The position numbers and the translations under genes are program-made. Shown here in pieces: positions 33,829 through 42,280 of a DNA stretch of 47,953 nucleotides (position 1 is its first letter; every line of letters starts with the position of its first letter). The stretch is from Thauera linaloolentis 47Lol = DSM 12138 (GTDB taxonomy: Bacteria > Pseudomonadota > Gammaproteobacteria > Burkholderiales > Rhodocyclaceae), in the NCBI RefSeq assembly GCF_000310205.1, contig NZ_AMXE01000022.1:1-47953 (forward strand). The letters run 5' to 3'. A model generated the notes under the pieces. It made no database searches. It had not been told where the DNA came from and saw only the letters and a list, made by a program, of their open reading frames with translations.

Positions 33829-35907
33829 ATGAATACGCGAGCGATCCTGCGAACGGTCGGTATCGGCTGTTCGCTGTTGCTGGCCTCCGCTGCCGCATCG
33901 GCCGACACGGCGCAGACCGAGGCCGTCAAGCGCGGCGAATACGTCGCCCGCCTGGGCGACTGCGTCGCCTGTCACACCGCGCCCGGCGGCAAGCCGATGG
34001 CTGGCGGGCTGGCGCTGGAGACACCGTTCGGCACGCTCTACTCCACCAACATCACCCCCGATGGCAGCAGCGGCATCGGCCAATACACTTTCGAGCAGTT
34101 CGACCGCGCCATGCGCAAAGGCGTGGCTGCCGGCGGGCACAATCTCTACCCCGCCATGCCCTACCCGTCCTATGCCCGGATGACGGAACAGGACATGCGC
34201 GACCTGTACGCCTACATGATGAACGGTGTCGAAGCGGTCGCGCAACCGAACAAGGAAAACGACATGGACTGGCCTTTCAGCATGCGCTGGGGCTTGTCGC
34301 TGTGGAATGCCGTCTTCCTCGACGACGAGGCGTTCAAGCCCGTCACGGACGAATCGGCGCAATGGAACCGCGGCGCCTACATTGTACAGAGCCTGGGCCA
34401 TTGCGGCGCCTGCCACACGCCGCGCGGCATCGCCTTCCAGGAAAAGACCATGAGCGACCAGGGGGGCAAGGGCCACCTGTTCCTGGCCGGCGAAACCGTC
34501 GAGGGCTGGCGCGCGCTGAGCCTGCGCAACCTGTGGACGCCCGAGGACACCGCCGAGATGCTGAAGACCGGGCGCAACAAGCACGGCACCGTCTCGGGCA
34601 ACATGGTGGACGTGGTGCAACACAGCACCCAGTACATGACGGACGAGGACCTGCTGGCGCTGGGCATATACCTGAAGGCGCTGCCCCCCGGCAAGGACGA
34701 CCTGCCGATGCAGGTGGCCCAGGGCCCGGCGCCGGACATCGTCCCGCTGCCGGCGGGCATGGGTGCAGCGCCAGACGAGGACGTGCCGACGAACATTTTC
34801 ACCACGCGCGGCGGCCTGGGCTATCTGCAGTTCTGCGCCGACTGCCACCGTGCCAACGGCGACGGCGTGCCCGGCGTGTTCCCGCCGCTGACCGGCAACC
34901 ACACGCTGCAGTCGCAGGACCCGGCCACGCTGGTCCGCATCATGCTTACCGGCTGGCGCACGCCGGTCACGGAGACCCATTCGCGACCGCTGACCATGCC
35001 CGCGTTCGCGCAACTGAGCGACACGGAAATCGCCGACATCCTGAACTTCACGCGCCGCAGCTGGGGGCGTCCCGATGCGCGCGAGATCGCGGCGAGCGAC
35101 GTGGGCGACGCCCGCAAGCACCTCGACGCCAAGGGCATCAACGGCCGGCCGTTCGAGACGCCGCGCTTGGCCGACATGCTCAAGGAACCGAACGCCGAGC
35201 AGCTCGTGCTGGGCGCACGCCTGAACATCGACACCGCCCGCATGCTGCCCGATCACGTGGGCGCGGCGATGAACTGCGCCAGTTGCCACCTGAACGCCGG
35301 CACCGTGGCCGACGGCTCGCCCTATGTCGGCGTGTCTGCCTTCTTCCCCAGCTATGGCGCCCGCGCCGGCCGCGACATCACGCTTGAAGAGCGCATCAAC
35401 GGCTGCTTCCAGCGCTCGATGAACGGCAAACCCCTGCCCAAGACATCCGACGAGATGAAAGCGATGGTCGCCTACTTCGACTGGATGAAGCGCGAGACCA
35501 AGCCTGAAGACCGCGTGGAAGGACGCGGCATCGGCAAGATCGACCGCAGCATCGTGCCCGACCCCGACAACGGCAAGCTGATCTACGCCGCCCAGTGCGC
35601 CATCTGCCACGGCGCCGAAGGTGAAGGCATCAAGGACGCGAAGGGACGCTGGGTCTATCCGCCGCTGGGGGGCGACCACTCCTTCAACATCGGCGCCGGC
35701 ATGGCCCGCATCTACACCGCGGCGGCCTTCGTCAAGCGCAACATGCCGATCGCCTTCCATGAAAGCTTCCCGCTGGGTCAGGGCGGGCTATCCGACCAGG
35801 AGGCGGTGGACGTGGCGGCCTACTTCAGCCACCTGCCGCGCCCGGACTTCGCGCCCAAGCTCAATGACTGGCCCAAGGGCGGCAAGCCGAGCGACGCGCG
35901 CTACTGA
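33829..35907 (+). CDS. Five-haem cytochrome c: ADH-type tri-haem domain fused to a TsdA-like thiosulfate dehydrogenase domain
   Basis: 692 residues from the ATG at 33829 (AAGGGAG upstream), with a Sec signal peptide (about 1-25) and periplasmic export expected. Five CxxCH haem sites: 45 (CVACH), 192 (CGACH), 336 (CADCH), 483 (CASCH), 590 (CAICH). The first three with their spacing resemble the cytochrome subunit of membrane alcohol or gluconate dehydrogenases. From about 450 the protein resembles TsdA: PSYGARAGRDITLEERINGC with Cys526 in the place of the TsdA Cys haem ligand, and Met639 (RNMPIAFHESFPLG) as likely distal ligand of the last haem. Predicted activity is thiosulfate to tetrathionate oxidation or the reverse, with electrons via the N-terminal haems. 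Neighbouring TtrS/TtrR genes support this; activity is inferred. Confidence 0.85.
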   Translation: MNTRAILRTVGIGCSLLLASAAASADTAQTEAVKRGEYVARLGDCVACHTAPGGKPMAGGLALETPFGTLYSTNITPDGSSGIGQYTFEQFDRAMRKGVAAGGHNLYPAMPYPSYARMTEQDMRDLYAYMMNGVEAVAQPNKENDMDWPFSMRWGLSLWNAVFLDDEAFKPVTDESAQWNRGAYIVQSLGHCGACHTPRGIAFQEKTMSDQGGKGHLFLAGETVEGWRALSLRNLWTPEDTAEMLKTGRNKHGTVSGNMVDVVQHSTQYMTDEDLLALGIYLKALPPGKDDLPMQVAQGPAPDIVPLPAGMGAAPDEDVPTNIFTTRGGLGYLQFCADCHRANGDGVPGVFPPLTGNHTLQSQDPATLVRIMLTGWRTPVTETHSRPLTMPAFAQLSDTEIADILNFTRRSWGRPDAREIAASDVGDARKHLDAKGINGRPFETPRLADMLKEPNAEQLVLGARLNIDTARMLPDHVGAAMNCASCHLNAGTVADGSPYVGVSAFFPSYGARAGRDITLEERINGCFQRSMNGKPLPKTSDEMKAMVAYFDWMKRETKPEDRVEGRGIGKIDRSIVPDPDNGKLIYAAQCAICHGAEGEGIKDAKGRWVYPPLGGDHSFNIGAGMARIYTAAAFVKRNMPIAFHESFPLGQGGLSDQEAVDVAAYFSHLPRPDFAPKLNDWPKGGKPSDARY

Positions 35908-35930
35908 GCGGCGGCTGGACGCCGTGAAGT

Positions 35931-35962
35931 GAAACAGGCCGGCGGAAACGCCGGCCTGTTTC
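35931..35962. terminator. Bidirectional terminator hairpin between cytochrome and ttrR-like genes
   Basis: A perfect 14-bp stem (arm GAAACAGGCCGGCG) closes on a GAAA tetraloop (35945-35948). It lies between the stops of two converging genes and ends with TTTC in both directions, which fits a shared terminator. Confidence 0.75.
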
Positions 35963-35972
35963 ACATTGGCCG

Positions 35973-36614
35973 CTAATCCAGCGCCCCCGGATCGACTCGC
36001 AAGAACAGCCTCGCCAGTTCCGCCGCCGAAGATACGCCCGCCTTTTCCATGACGTGCTGGCGATGGATGTGCACGGTCTTTTCGCTGATGCCCAGTTCGG
36101 CGGCGATCAGCTTGTTGGGCTGGCCGCGCGCGACCAGATGGGCGACCTCTTGCTCGCGCGGCGACAGGTGGCTGAGCGCGGCGCGGGCGGTATCGCGGCG
36201 ATGGGCGCCATCGAGCATGTCGGCGCAGCGGCGCACCGCGCCTGCGACGGCGTCGAGCACGGCCTGGTCGTTGAAAGGCTTCTCGATGAAATCGCAGGCC
36301 CCGCACTTCATCGCCTGCACGGCCATCGACACGTCGGCATGCCCGGTCATGAACAGGATGGGCGCATCGAAGCCCCGGTTGCGCAATACCTGCTGCAGTT
36401 CCAGGCCGCTCATCGCCGGCATGCGGATGTCGAGCAGCAGGCAGCAGGGCTGGCTCGGCGCGGGCTGGGTGCCGAGCGCGTCGAGGAAGGCCTCGGCCGA
36501 ATCGAACAGGCACACGGGCCAGCCTTCGGTTTCGAGCAGGAAACGCAGCGAGCGGCACAGCGCAGGATCGTCGTCCACCACGTAGACGAGCGCGCTTTCA
36601 GTTGGAAACGGCAT
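35973..36614 (-). CDS. ttrR: FixJ/TtrR-type response regulator
   Basis: 213 residues from the ATG at 36614. Receiver domain first: acidic DDD at 14-16, phospho-acceptor Asp62 in LLLDIRMPAMSG, and Lys in DFIEKPFN. The LuxR-type helix-turn-helix follows (LSPREQEVAHLVARGQPNKL; LGISEKTVHIHRQHVMEKAG). This is the FixJ/NarL layout that TtrR and TodT share. Its start overlaps the end of the sensor kinase gene by 17 bases, so they are a translationally coupled pair. The name TtrR rests on the sensor's domains and is probable, not proven. Confidence 0.88.
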   Translation of the reverse strand: MPFPTESALVYVVDDDPALCRSLRFLLETEGWPVCLFDSAEAFLDALGTQPAPSQPCCLLLDIRMPAMSGLELQQVLRNRGFDAPILFMTGHADVSMAVQAMKCGACDFIEKPFNDQAVLDAVAGAVRRCADMLDGAHRRDTARAALSHLSPREQEVAHLVARGQPNKLIAAELGISEKTVHIHRQHVMEKAGVSSAAELARLFLRVDPGALD

Positions 36615-38415
36615 GGCAGGGCAAGGAAAAGGAAAAGCACATGCCCGACGGTACATTGCTTTGCGCCCACAGGCGACCCCCGTGGGCTTCGATGATGGTC
36701 TTGCAGATCGGCAGCCCGAGGCCGAGGCCGTCCGGCTTGGTGGTGAAGAAAGGCTCGAAAAGATGGGCCTGCTGCTCCGGCGACAGGCCGCAGCCCCGAT
36801 CTGCGACCTGCACTACCAGGCGCTTGTCGGCGAGGTCCAGGCGGACCTCCACCCCCTGGCGTCCGGGCGGCAGGTCGCGGCCTGCGTCGATGGCGTTCTT
36901 CATCAAATTGAGCAGCACCTGCTGGATCTGCGGCGCGTCGGCCAACACTTCGCAACCCGGCGGCAGATTGCTTTCGCAGACGATGGGCGGCGCTTGCAGC
37001 AGCATGCCCTCGATCAGTTTGCGCGTGCCGTCGATCAGTGCCGGCATGTCCACCGGCTCGCGCACTGCGGTGCGCTTGCGGGCAAAGTCGCGGATGCGGC
37101 GCATGATGCCGCCGGCGCGCTCGGCCTCGCTGTCGATCTCGCCGCAGGCCTCGACCACCGCCGCCTCGGTCAGGCGGCCGTCGGCCTGGCGGCGCAGCAG
37201 GCTGCGGGCGTAGTTGCCGATGGTGGTCAACGGCTGGTTGATCTCGTGCGCCAGACTGCCCGACAGCTCCCCCAGGATGGACAAGCGGGACAGGTGCTCC
37301 ATCTGCTCCTGGTGGCTGCGCACCCGCGCCTCGGCTTCGTCGCGTGCGCGCAGCGAGGCACGCAGCTCGGCGGTGCGCCGCTGCACCAGATGCTCGACCC
37401 GCACCGTATGCACCCCCCAGGCCGTCAGCACCAGCCCCAGCACCAGCAAGGCCGGCCAGTAGCGGCGCAACAGGCCGGCCGGCGTGATGTCGCGCAGGTA
37501 AGCATAGGGGCCGGTGCGCAGTTCGCGGTACAGGTCGCGCACGGGCTGGTAGTCGGCGGGCACCGTCCAGGCCATGCCGCTCTCGCCGCCGGGCATCGCG
37601 AGCAGCGCCTGGGCAACCTGCTTCGACAAGCCGCGGTCGGCCGAACGCGTCACCGCGATCGGCCAGTCGGGATACAGCGGCGTCGACAAGCCGCACCGAA
37701 AGCCCGCCTCCGGCCCGGCCCCGCCGCGCCGATCGGCCAGCACGCGGAAAGCGCCGAGATCGATTTCCCCGCGGGCGGCGGCCTGCTCCAGGAAACAACT
37801 GCGCACGACACCGGCGTCGACCTCGCCGCGCTGCACGGCCTCGACGATCTGCATCATCGGCACGCCGAGGAAACGGACCTCCTTCAGGCGCGATTCCGCA
37901 TCGATGCCCTGCGCCAGCATCTCGCGCACGACCAGCAGGTAGCCGCCAAAGGCATCCGGTGCGATCGCGGCCAGACGCTGGCCGCGCAGATCCTCGAAAC
38001 CATGCAGGTCGCCACGATCGCTGCGAACGATGAGCGCGGAGCCGGTCGCCCTCTCCGGCGACAGGGCCTGTGGCGAATCGAGCGTGGCGATCCGGCTGAG
38101 GCCGAACTCGTACTCCATCGCCACGTAGTAGCCGGGATTGGTGATGACCAGATCGACACGCCGGTCGCGGATCGCGCTGCGCAGGCTGTCGGCGTCGAAA
38201 TGCTCGAGATGGAAGCGGTAGCCCGGCAGGCGGGCGTTGAGGAAATGCGTGACCGGCGCCCAGTCGAGCGTCGCCGCCTGCTCGCCCTGGTAGGCGAAGA
38301 CGCCGATGGCGATGTCACGGACCCCGCCATCGGCGCCGGCCTGCGCCGGCCCGGCCAGCAGCCCGAAGCACAGGGGCAGCAGGCAGTGCCGGACGGCCGC
38401 GCGCAAACGTCCCAC
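36598..38415 (-). CDS. ttrS: TtrS-like sensor histidine kinase with periplasmic PhnD-type domain
   Basis: 605 residues from a GTG at 38415, which follows CAGGGG and starts a signal-like segment (RHCLLPLCFGLLAGPAQA). A periplasmic phosphonate-binding-like domain follows (about 28-300; ITNPGYYVAMEYEFGLSRIA), then one membrane helix (about 320-345), a short coiled coil, a HisKA domain with His390 in GSLAHEINQPLTT, and a HATPase domain (LLNLMKNAIDAG; DRGCGLS; GLGLGLPICKTIIEAHGG). This is the arrangement of TtrS, the tetrathionate sensor of Salmonella. Start lies 17 bases after the hom stop. The ligand could be another oxyanion, but tetrathionate is favoured by the cytochrome next door. Confidence 0.88.
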   Translation of the reverse strand: MGRLRAAVRHCLLPLCFGLLAGPAQAGADGGVRDIAIGVFAYQGEQAATLDWAPVTHFLNARLPGYRFHLEHFDADSLRSAIRDRRVDLVITNPGYYVAMEYEFGLSRIATLDSPQALSPERATGSALIVRSDRGDLHGFEDLRGQRLAAIAPDAFGGYLLVVREMLAQGIDAESRLKEVRFLGVPMMQIVEAVQRGEVDAGVVRSCFLEQAAARGEIDLGAFRVLADRRGGAGPEAGFRCGLSTPLYPDWPIAVTRSADRGLSKQVAQALLAMPGGESGMAWTVPADYQPVRDLYRELRTGPYAYLRDITPAGLLRRYWPALLVLGLVLTAWGVHTVRVEHLVQRRTAELRASLRARDEAEARVRSHQEQMEHLSRLSILGELSGSLAHEINQPLTTIGNYARSLLRRQADGRLTEAAVVEACGEIDSEAERAGGIMRRIRDFARKRTAVREPVDMPALIDGTRKLIEGMLLQAPPIVCESNLPPGCEVLADAPQIQQVLLNLMKNAIDAGRDLPPGRQGVEVRLDLADKRLVVQVADRGCGLSPEQQAHLFEPFFTTKPDGLGLGLPICKTIIEAHGGRLWAQSNVPSGMCFSFSLPCHAVSN

Positions 38416-38432
38416 GCCCCTGCCAGCGGTGC

Positions 38433-39740
38433 TTACAGGCCTTCCATGCGCAGCTTGGTCACCTTGCCATCGACTACCGCGAGGGCCTCGATCTTGGCGA
38501 TCGCGGCGTTGGCATTGCGCTCGACGGTACGGTGCGTAAGCATGATGATGTCGGTCTGCGATTCGCCTTCGGCGGCTTCCTTCTGGATCAGGGCCTCGAT
38601 CGAGATGCCGCTGTCGGCCAGGATGCGCGTGATGTCGGCCAGCACGCCAGGCCTGTCCTCGACACGCATGCGCAGGTAGTAGGAGGTGATGACGTCCTCG
38701 ATCGGCAGCACCGGCACGTCGCGCACCTGGCCCGGCTGGAAGGCCAGATGCGGCACGCGGTGCTCGGGGTCGGAGGTATGCAGGCGGGTGACGTCGACCA
38801 GGTCGGCGATGACGGCCGAGGCGGTTGGCTCGGCGCCCGCGCCCTTGCCGTAGTACAGCGTGGCGCCGACCGCGTCGCCCTGCACCAGCACCGCGTTCAT
38901 CGCGCCTTCGACATTGGCGATCAGGCGCTTGGCGGGAATCAGCGTGGGATGCACGCGCAGCTCCACGCCCTGCTCGCGGCGGCGGGCGATACCCAGCAGC
39001 TTGATGCGGTAGCCGAGCTGTTCGGCATAGGTGATGTCGACCGAATCCAGCCGGGTGATGCCCTCGACGTAGGCCTTGTCGAACTGCATCGGGATGCCGA
39101 AGGCGATCGCGCTCATGATGGTCGCCTTGTGCGCGGCATCCACGCCCTCGATGTCGAAGGTCGGGTCGGCCTCGGCATAGCCCAGCGCCTGCGCTTCCTT
39201 GAGCACTTCGGCGAAAGGCAGGCCCTTGTCGCGCATTTCGGACAGGATGAAATTGGTGGTGCCGTTGATGATGCCGGCCAGCCATTCGATGCGGTTGGCG
39301 GTGAGGCCTTCGCGCAGCGCCTTGATGATGGGAATGCCGCCGGCCACCGCGGCCTCGAAGGCCACCATGACGCCCCTCGATTGCGCGGCGGCGAAGATCT
39401 CGTTGCCATGCACGGCCAGCAGCGCCTTGTTGGCGGTGACGACGTGCTTGCCGTTCTCGATCGCCTTCAGCACCAGCTCCTTGGCCACGCCGTAGCCGCC
39501 GATCAGCTCGACGACGATGTCGATCTCGGGGTCGGCGACCACCGCGAAGGCGTCGTCGGTCACCCTGGCTTCGCCGCCGGTGACCTTGCGTGCGAGTTCC
39601 AGGTTCTTGTCGGCCACGGCGGTGATGCAAATCGGACGGCCGGCGCGGCGGGTGATTTCCTCGGCGTTGCGCTTCAGAACGGTGAAGGTGCCGCCGCCGA
39701 CGGTACCGATGCCCAGCAGGCCAACATTGATCGGTTTCAT
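38433..39740 (-). CDS. hom: Homoserine dehydrogenase
   Basis: 435-residue enzyme reducing aspartate semialdehyde to homoserine for threonine and methionine synthesis. The N-terminal Rossmann fold has GIGTVGGGTFTVL (10-22), catalytic-domain text includes NGTTNFILSEM and GYAEADPTFDIEGVDAAHK, and a C-terminal ACT domain (YYLRMRVEDRPGVLADITRI) gives feedback inhibition by threonine. Length is typical for the monofunctional enzyme. It follows the alaA-type gene on the same strand. Confidence 0.97.
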   Translation of the reverse strand: MKPINVGLLGIGTVGGGTFTVLKRNAEEITRRAGRPICITAVADKNLELARKVTGGEARVTDDAFAVVADPEIDIVVELIGGYGVAKELVLKAIENGKHVVTANKALLAVHGNEIFAAAQSRGVMVAFEAAVAGGIPIIKALREGLTANRIEWLAGIINGTTNFILSEMRDKGLPFAEVLKEAQALGYAEADPTFDIEGVDAAHKATIMSAIAFGIPMQFDKAYVEGITRLDSVDITYAEQLGYRIKLLGIARRREQGVELRVHPTLIPAKRLIANVEGAMNAVLVQGDAVGATLYYGKGAGAEPTASAVIADLVDVTRLHTSDPEHRVPHLAFQPGQVRDVPVLPIEDVITSYYLRMRVEDRPGVLADITRILADSGISIEALIQKEAAEGESQTDIIMLTHRTVERNANAAIAKIEALAVVDGKVTKLRMEGL

Positions 39741-39804
39741 GCAGTGTGTTCCGTGGTGTGTGAAGTGTGTCGGATGAATGGCCGGCGCAATGCGCCGCCC
39801 GGCA

Positions 39805-41109
39805 TCAGGTGCCGTGGCGCTTGCGGTAGTTCTCGAGGAAGCGGGCCAGGCGGCCGACGGCCTCGCGCAGGTCGTCCTCGTGCGGCAGGAAGACGATGCG
39901 GAAATGATGGTTGTCCGGGTAATTGAAGCCCGAGCCCTGCACCAGCATCACGCGCGTGGCGCGCAGCACTTCCATGAAGAACTGGCGGTCGTCCTCGATC
40001 GGGTAGACCTTCGGGTCCAGGCGCGGAAACATGTACAGCGCCGCCTGCGGCTTGACGCAGGTGACCCCGGGAATCGCGGTGATCAGTTCATAGGCCAGGT
40101 CGCGCTGGCGGCACAGCCGCCCGCCCGGCCGGACCAGGTCGTTGATGCTCTGATAGCCGCCCAGCGCGGTCTGGATGGCCCACTGGCCCGGCACGTTGGA
40201 GCCGAGCTTGAGGTTGGCCAGCATGTTCAGGCCTTCGATGTAGTCCTTGGCATCGTCCTTCGGCCCCGAAATCACCATCCAGCCCGCGCGGTAGCCGCAG
40301 GAACGATAAGCCTTGGAAAGCGAATTGAAGGTGAGCGTCAGCACGTCGGTGGACAGGCTGGCCATCGACGTGAACTTGACGCCGTCGTACAGCACCTTGT
40401 CGTAGACCTCATCGACCATCAGCACCAGGCCGTGCTCGCGCGCAATCTGGACGATGCCTTGCAGCACGTCGTCGGGATAGATCACGCCGGTGGGATTGTT
40501 GGGGTTGATGACCACGATGCCGCGCGTGCGCGGCGTGATGCGTGCGCGCATGTCGTCGAGGTCGGGCAGCCAGCCCTTGTCCTCGTCGCAGCGGTAATGC
40601 ACCGGCGTGCCGCCGGCGAGGCTCGCCGACGCGGTCCACAGCGGGTAGTCCGGCGTCGGCACCAGCAGTTCGTCGCCATCGTTGAGCAGCGCGTTGGTCG
40701 CCATCACGATCAGTTCGCTGGCGCCGTTGCCCAGGTAGATGTCGTCGAGCGTCACGCCCTCGATGCCCAGTTGCTGGGTGTAGTGCATCACCGCCTTGCG
40801 CGCGGCGAAGATGCCTTTGCTGTCGGAATAGCCCGCGGAATCGGGCAGGTTGCGGATCATGTCCTGCTGGATTTCCTCGGGCGCATCGAAGCCGAACGGC
40901 GCCATGTTGCCGATGTTGAGCTTGATGATCTTCTGGCCCTCGTCCTCCATCTGCTTGGCGGCGTCCACGATGGGGCCGCGCACGTCGTACAGGACGTTGT
41001 TGAGCTTGGCCGACTTGCGGATCGGACGCGCCGCGGCTGCGCCCGCCTCGGCCTTGGCCGTCGGTTCCGGGGTCAGCGTTGCGAGTTCGAGTGTCTTCAC
41101 CGCTTTCAT
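39805..41109 (-). CDS. alaA: AlaA-type PLP-dependent aminotransferase (glutamate-pyruvate)
   Basis: 434-residue class I/II aminotransferase. The body (from SAKLNNVLYDVRGPIVDAAK onwards) is close to AlaA of E. coli: APFGFDAPEEI, NPNNPTGVIY, and PLP-binding Lys in LTFNSLSKAYRS. The first 30 residues, rich in Ala, Thr and Glu, are an extension compared with AlaA; an upstream start cannot be excluded by shorter alternatives but the ATG at 41109 is the first good one. It makes alanine from pyruvate and glutamate. It lies directly before hom, a pairing common in betaproteobacteria. Confidence 0.93.
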   Translation of the reverse strand: MKAVKTLELATLTPEPTAKAEAGAAAARPIRKSAKLNNVLYDVRGPIVDAAKQMEDEGQKIIKLNIGNMAPFGFDAPEEIQQDMIRNLPDSAGYSDSKGIFAARKAVMHYTQQLGIEGVTLDDIYLGNGASELIVMATNALLNDGDELLVPTPDYPLWTASASLAGGTPVHYRCDEDKGWLPDLDDMRARITPRTRGIVVINPNNPTGVIYPDDVLQGIVQIAREHGLVLMVDEVYDKVLYDGVKFTSMASLSTDVLTLTFNSLSKAYRSCGYRAGWMVISGPKDDAKDYIEGLNMLANLKLGSNVPGQWAIQTALGGYQSINDLVRPGGRLCRQRDLAYELITAIPGVTCVKPQAALYMFPRLDPKVYPIEDDRQFFMEVLRATRVMLVQGSGFNYPDNHHFRIVFLPHEDDLREAVGRLARFLENYRKRHGT

Positions 41110-41243
41110 GATGGCCTTTCCTGCAGGATGGGAACGGATGGCAAGGACGTGTCCCGGGGGCTTACCCCTTGCCGCAAAAGATTGTTATCTTAGCCGCGCT
41201 GCCGCACTGCGGCAATTTCCCGGCATGCACAAGACGACCCGCG

Positions 41244-41633
41244 ATGAAGCTCTACCAGGACAGCAACGACAACCTCAACGTCGTCACCGGCTACGGCGAC
41301 GACCATGTGATGGTCAACAAGGTGCGCCATGACGGCAACCTGATCGTGACCGCCGACGGCATCCACACCGGCTGGGCGCCCGCCGCCCGTGGCGACCTGG
41401 CCGCGCTGACGGCCAACGACCTCGCCGCGCTCGCCGGGCTGCGCCCCGAAATCGTCATCATCGGCACCGGCCGGCGCCAGCGCTTTCCGGCCCCTGCCCT
41501 GCTGCGCCCGCTGATCGAGGCACGCATCGGCTTCGAGTTCATGGACCTGCCGGCGGCCTGCCGTACCTACAACATCCTGGTGGGCGAAGGCCGTGCGGTC
41601 GCGGTGGCGCTGCTGTTCGAAGCCGCCGGCTGA
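41244..41633 (+). CDS. Mth938-domain protein (DUF498, Xcc1710-like)
   Basis: 129 residues from the ATG at 41244 (MKLYQDSNDNLNVVTGYGDD); the open frame begins at 41169 but the first 25 residues do not look like the family. Conserved text: RPEIVIIGTGRRQRFPAPAL and AACRTYNILVGEGRAVAVAL. The fold is the Mth938/NDUFAF3 type, and the bacterial proteins have no established role. Transcribed divergently from alaA. Confidence 0.93.
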   Translation: MKLYQDSNDNLNVVTGYGDDHVMVNKVRHDGNLIVTADGIHTGWAPAARGDLAALTANDLAALAGLRPEIVIIGTGRRQRFPAPALLRPLIEARIGFEFMDLPAACRTYNILVGEGRAVAVALLFEAAG

Positions 41634-41703
41634 CACGCCCCCGCTCTGCCGCTTCGCCGCGCGGCCTTCCGCCGGAGTTGCCAGCGCGTCGTTCGCCACG
41701 GAT

Positions 41704-41722
41704 AATTGAGATTGATTCCCAT
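41704..41722. promoter_or_regulatory. Fur box upstream of fourth FecI/FecR pair
   Basis: AATTGAGATTGATTCCCAT is a partial match to the Fur consensus, with GATAAT directly before it. It is located 34 bases before the GTG of the sigma gene at 41757, the same position as in the other sets. Confidence 0.6.
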
Positions 41723-41756
41723 TTGATCCAGACGAACATTTTCCCCCGAGCTGCCC

Positions 41757-42278
41757 GTGAATACTTCGGAGTACGCCTCCCCGCCCTCCGTCGAGCATCT
41801 GTATCTCGACCACCACGGCTGGCTGCAAGGATGGCTGCGCAGGCGGCTGGGCAACGCGTCCGATGCGGCCGACCTGGCGCATGACGTCTTCCTGCGCCTG
41901 CTTGCCGCCCCCAAGCGCTTCGATAGCCCGCCAGAAGCGCGCGGCTACCTGCGCACCATGGCCAACGGCCTGTGCATCGACTTGTGGCGCCGCCGCGAAG
42001 TCGAGCAAGCCTGGCTGGACGCCCTGGCGAGCCGGCCCGAAGCGCTCGAACCCTCGCCCGAACACCGCAGCATCATCGTCGAAACGCTGCTGGAAATCGG
42101 CGACATGCTCGGCCGCCTGCCGCAAAAAGCAGCCAGCGCCTTCGTCATGGCGCAGCTCGACGGCATGCCGTATCGCGAAATTGCCGCCCGCCTCGGCGTC
42201 TCCGACCGCATGGTCAAGAAGTACATTGCCCAAGCCATGCTGCAGTGCGCGCTGATCGAAGCCGGGCTCGAAGCCTGA
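41757..42278 (+). CDS. FecI-type ECF RNA polymerase sigma factor (set 4)
   Basis: 173 residues from a GTG at 41757. Region 2 (HLYLDHHGWLQGWLRRRL; DLAHDVFLRLLAAPKR) and region 4 (LDGMPYREIAARLGVSDRMV) are intact, and the protein is close in layout to sets 1 and 2. The fecR start follows the stop by only two bases. The receptor gene at 43597 is the likely target. Confidence 0.95.
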   Translation: MNTSEYASPPSVEHLYLDHHGWLQGWLRRRLGNASDAADLAHDVFLRLLAAPKRFDSPPEARGYLRTMANGLCIDLWRRREVEQAWLDALASRPEALEPSPEHRSIIVETLLEIGDMLGRLPQKAASAFVMAQLDGMPYREIAARLGVSDRMVKKYIAQAMLQCALIEAGLEA

Positions 42279-42280
42279 CG

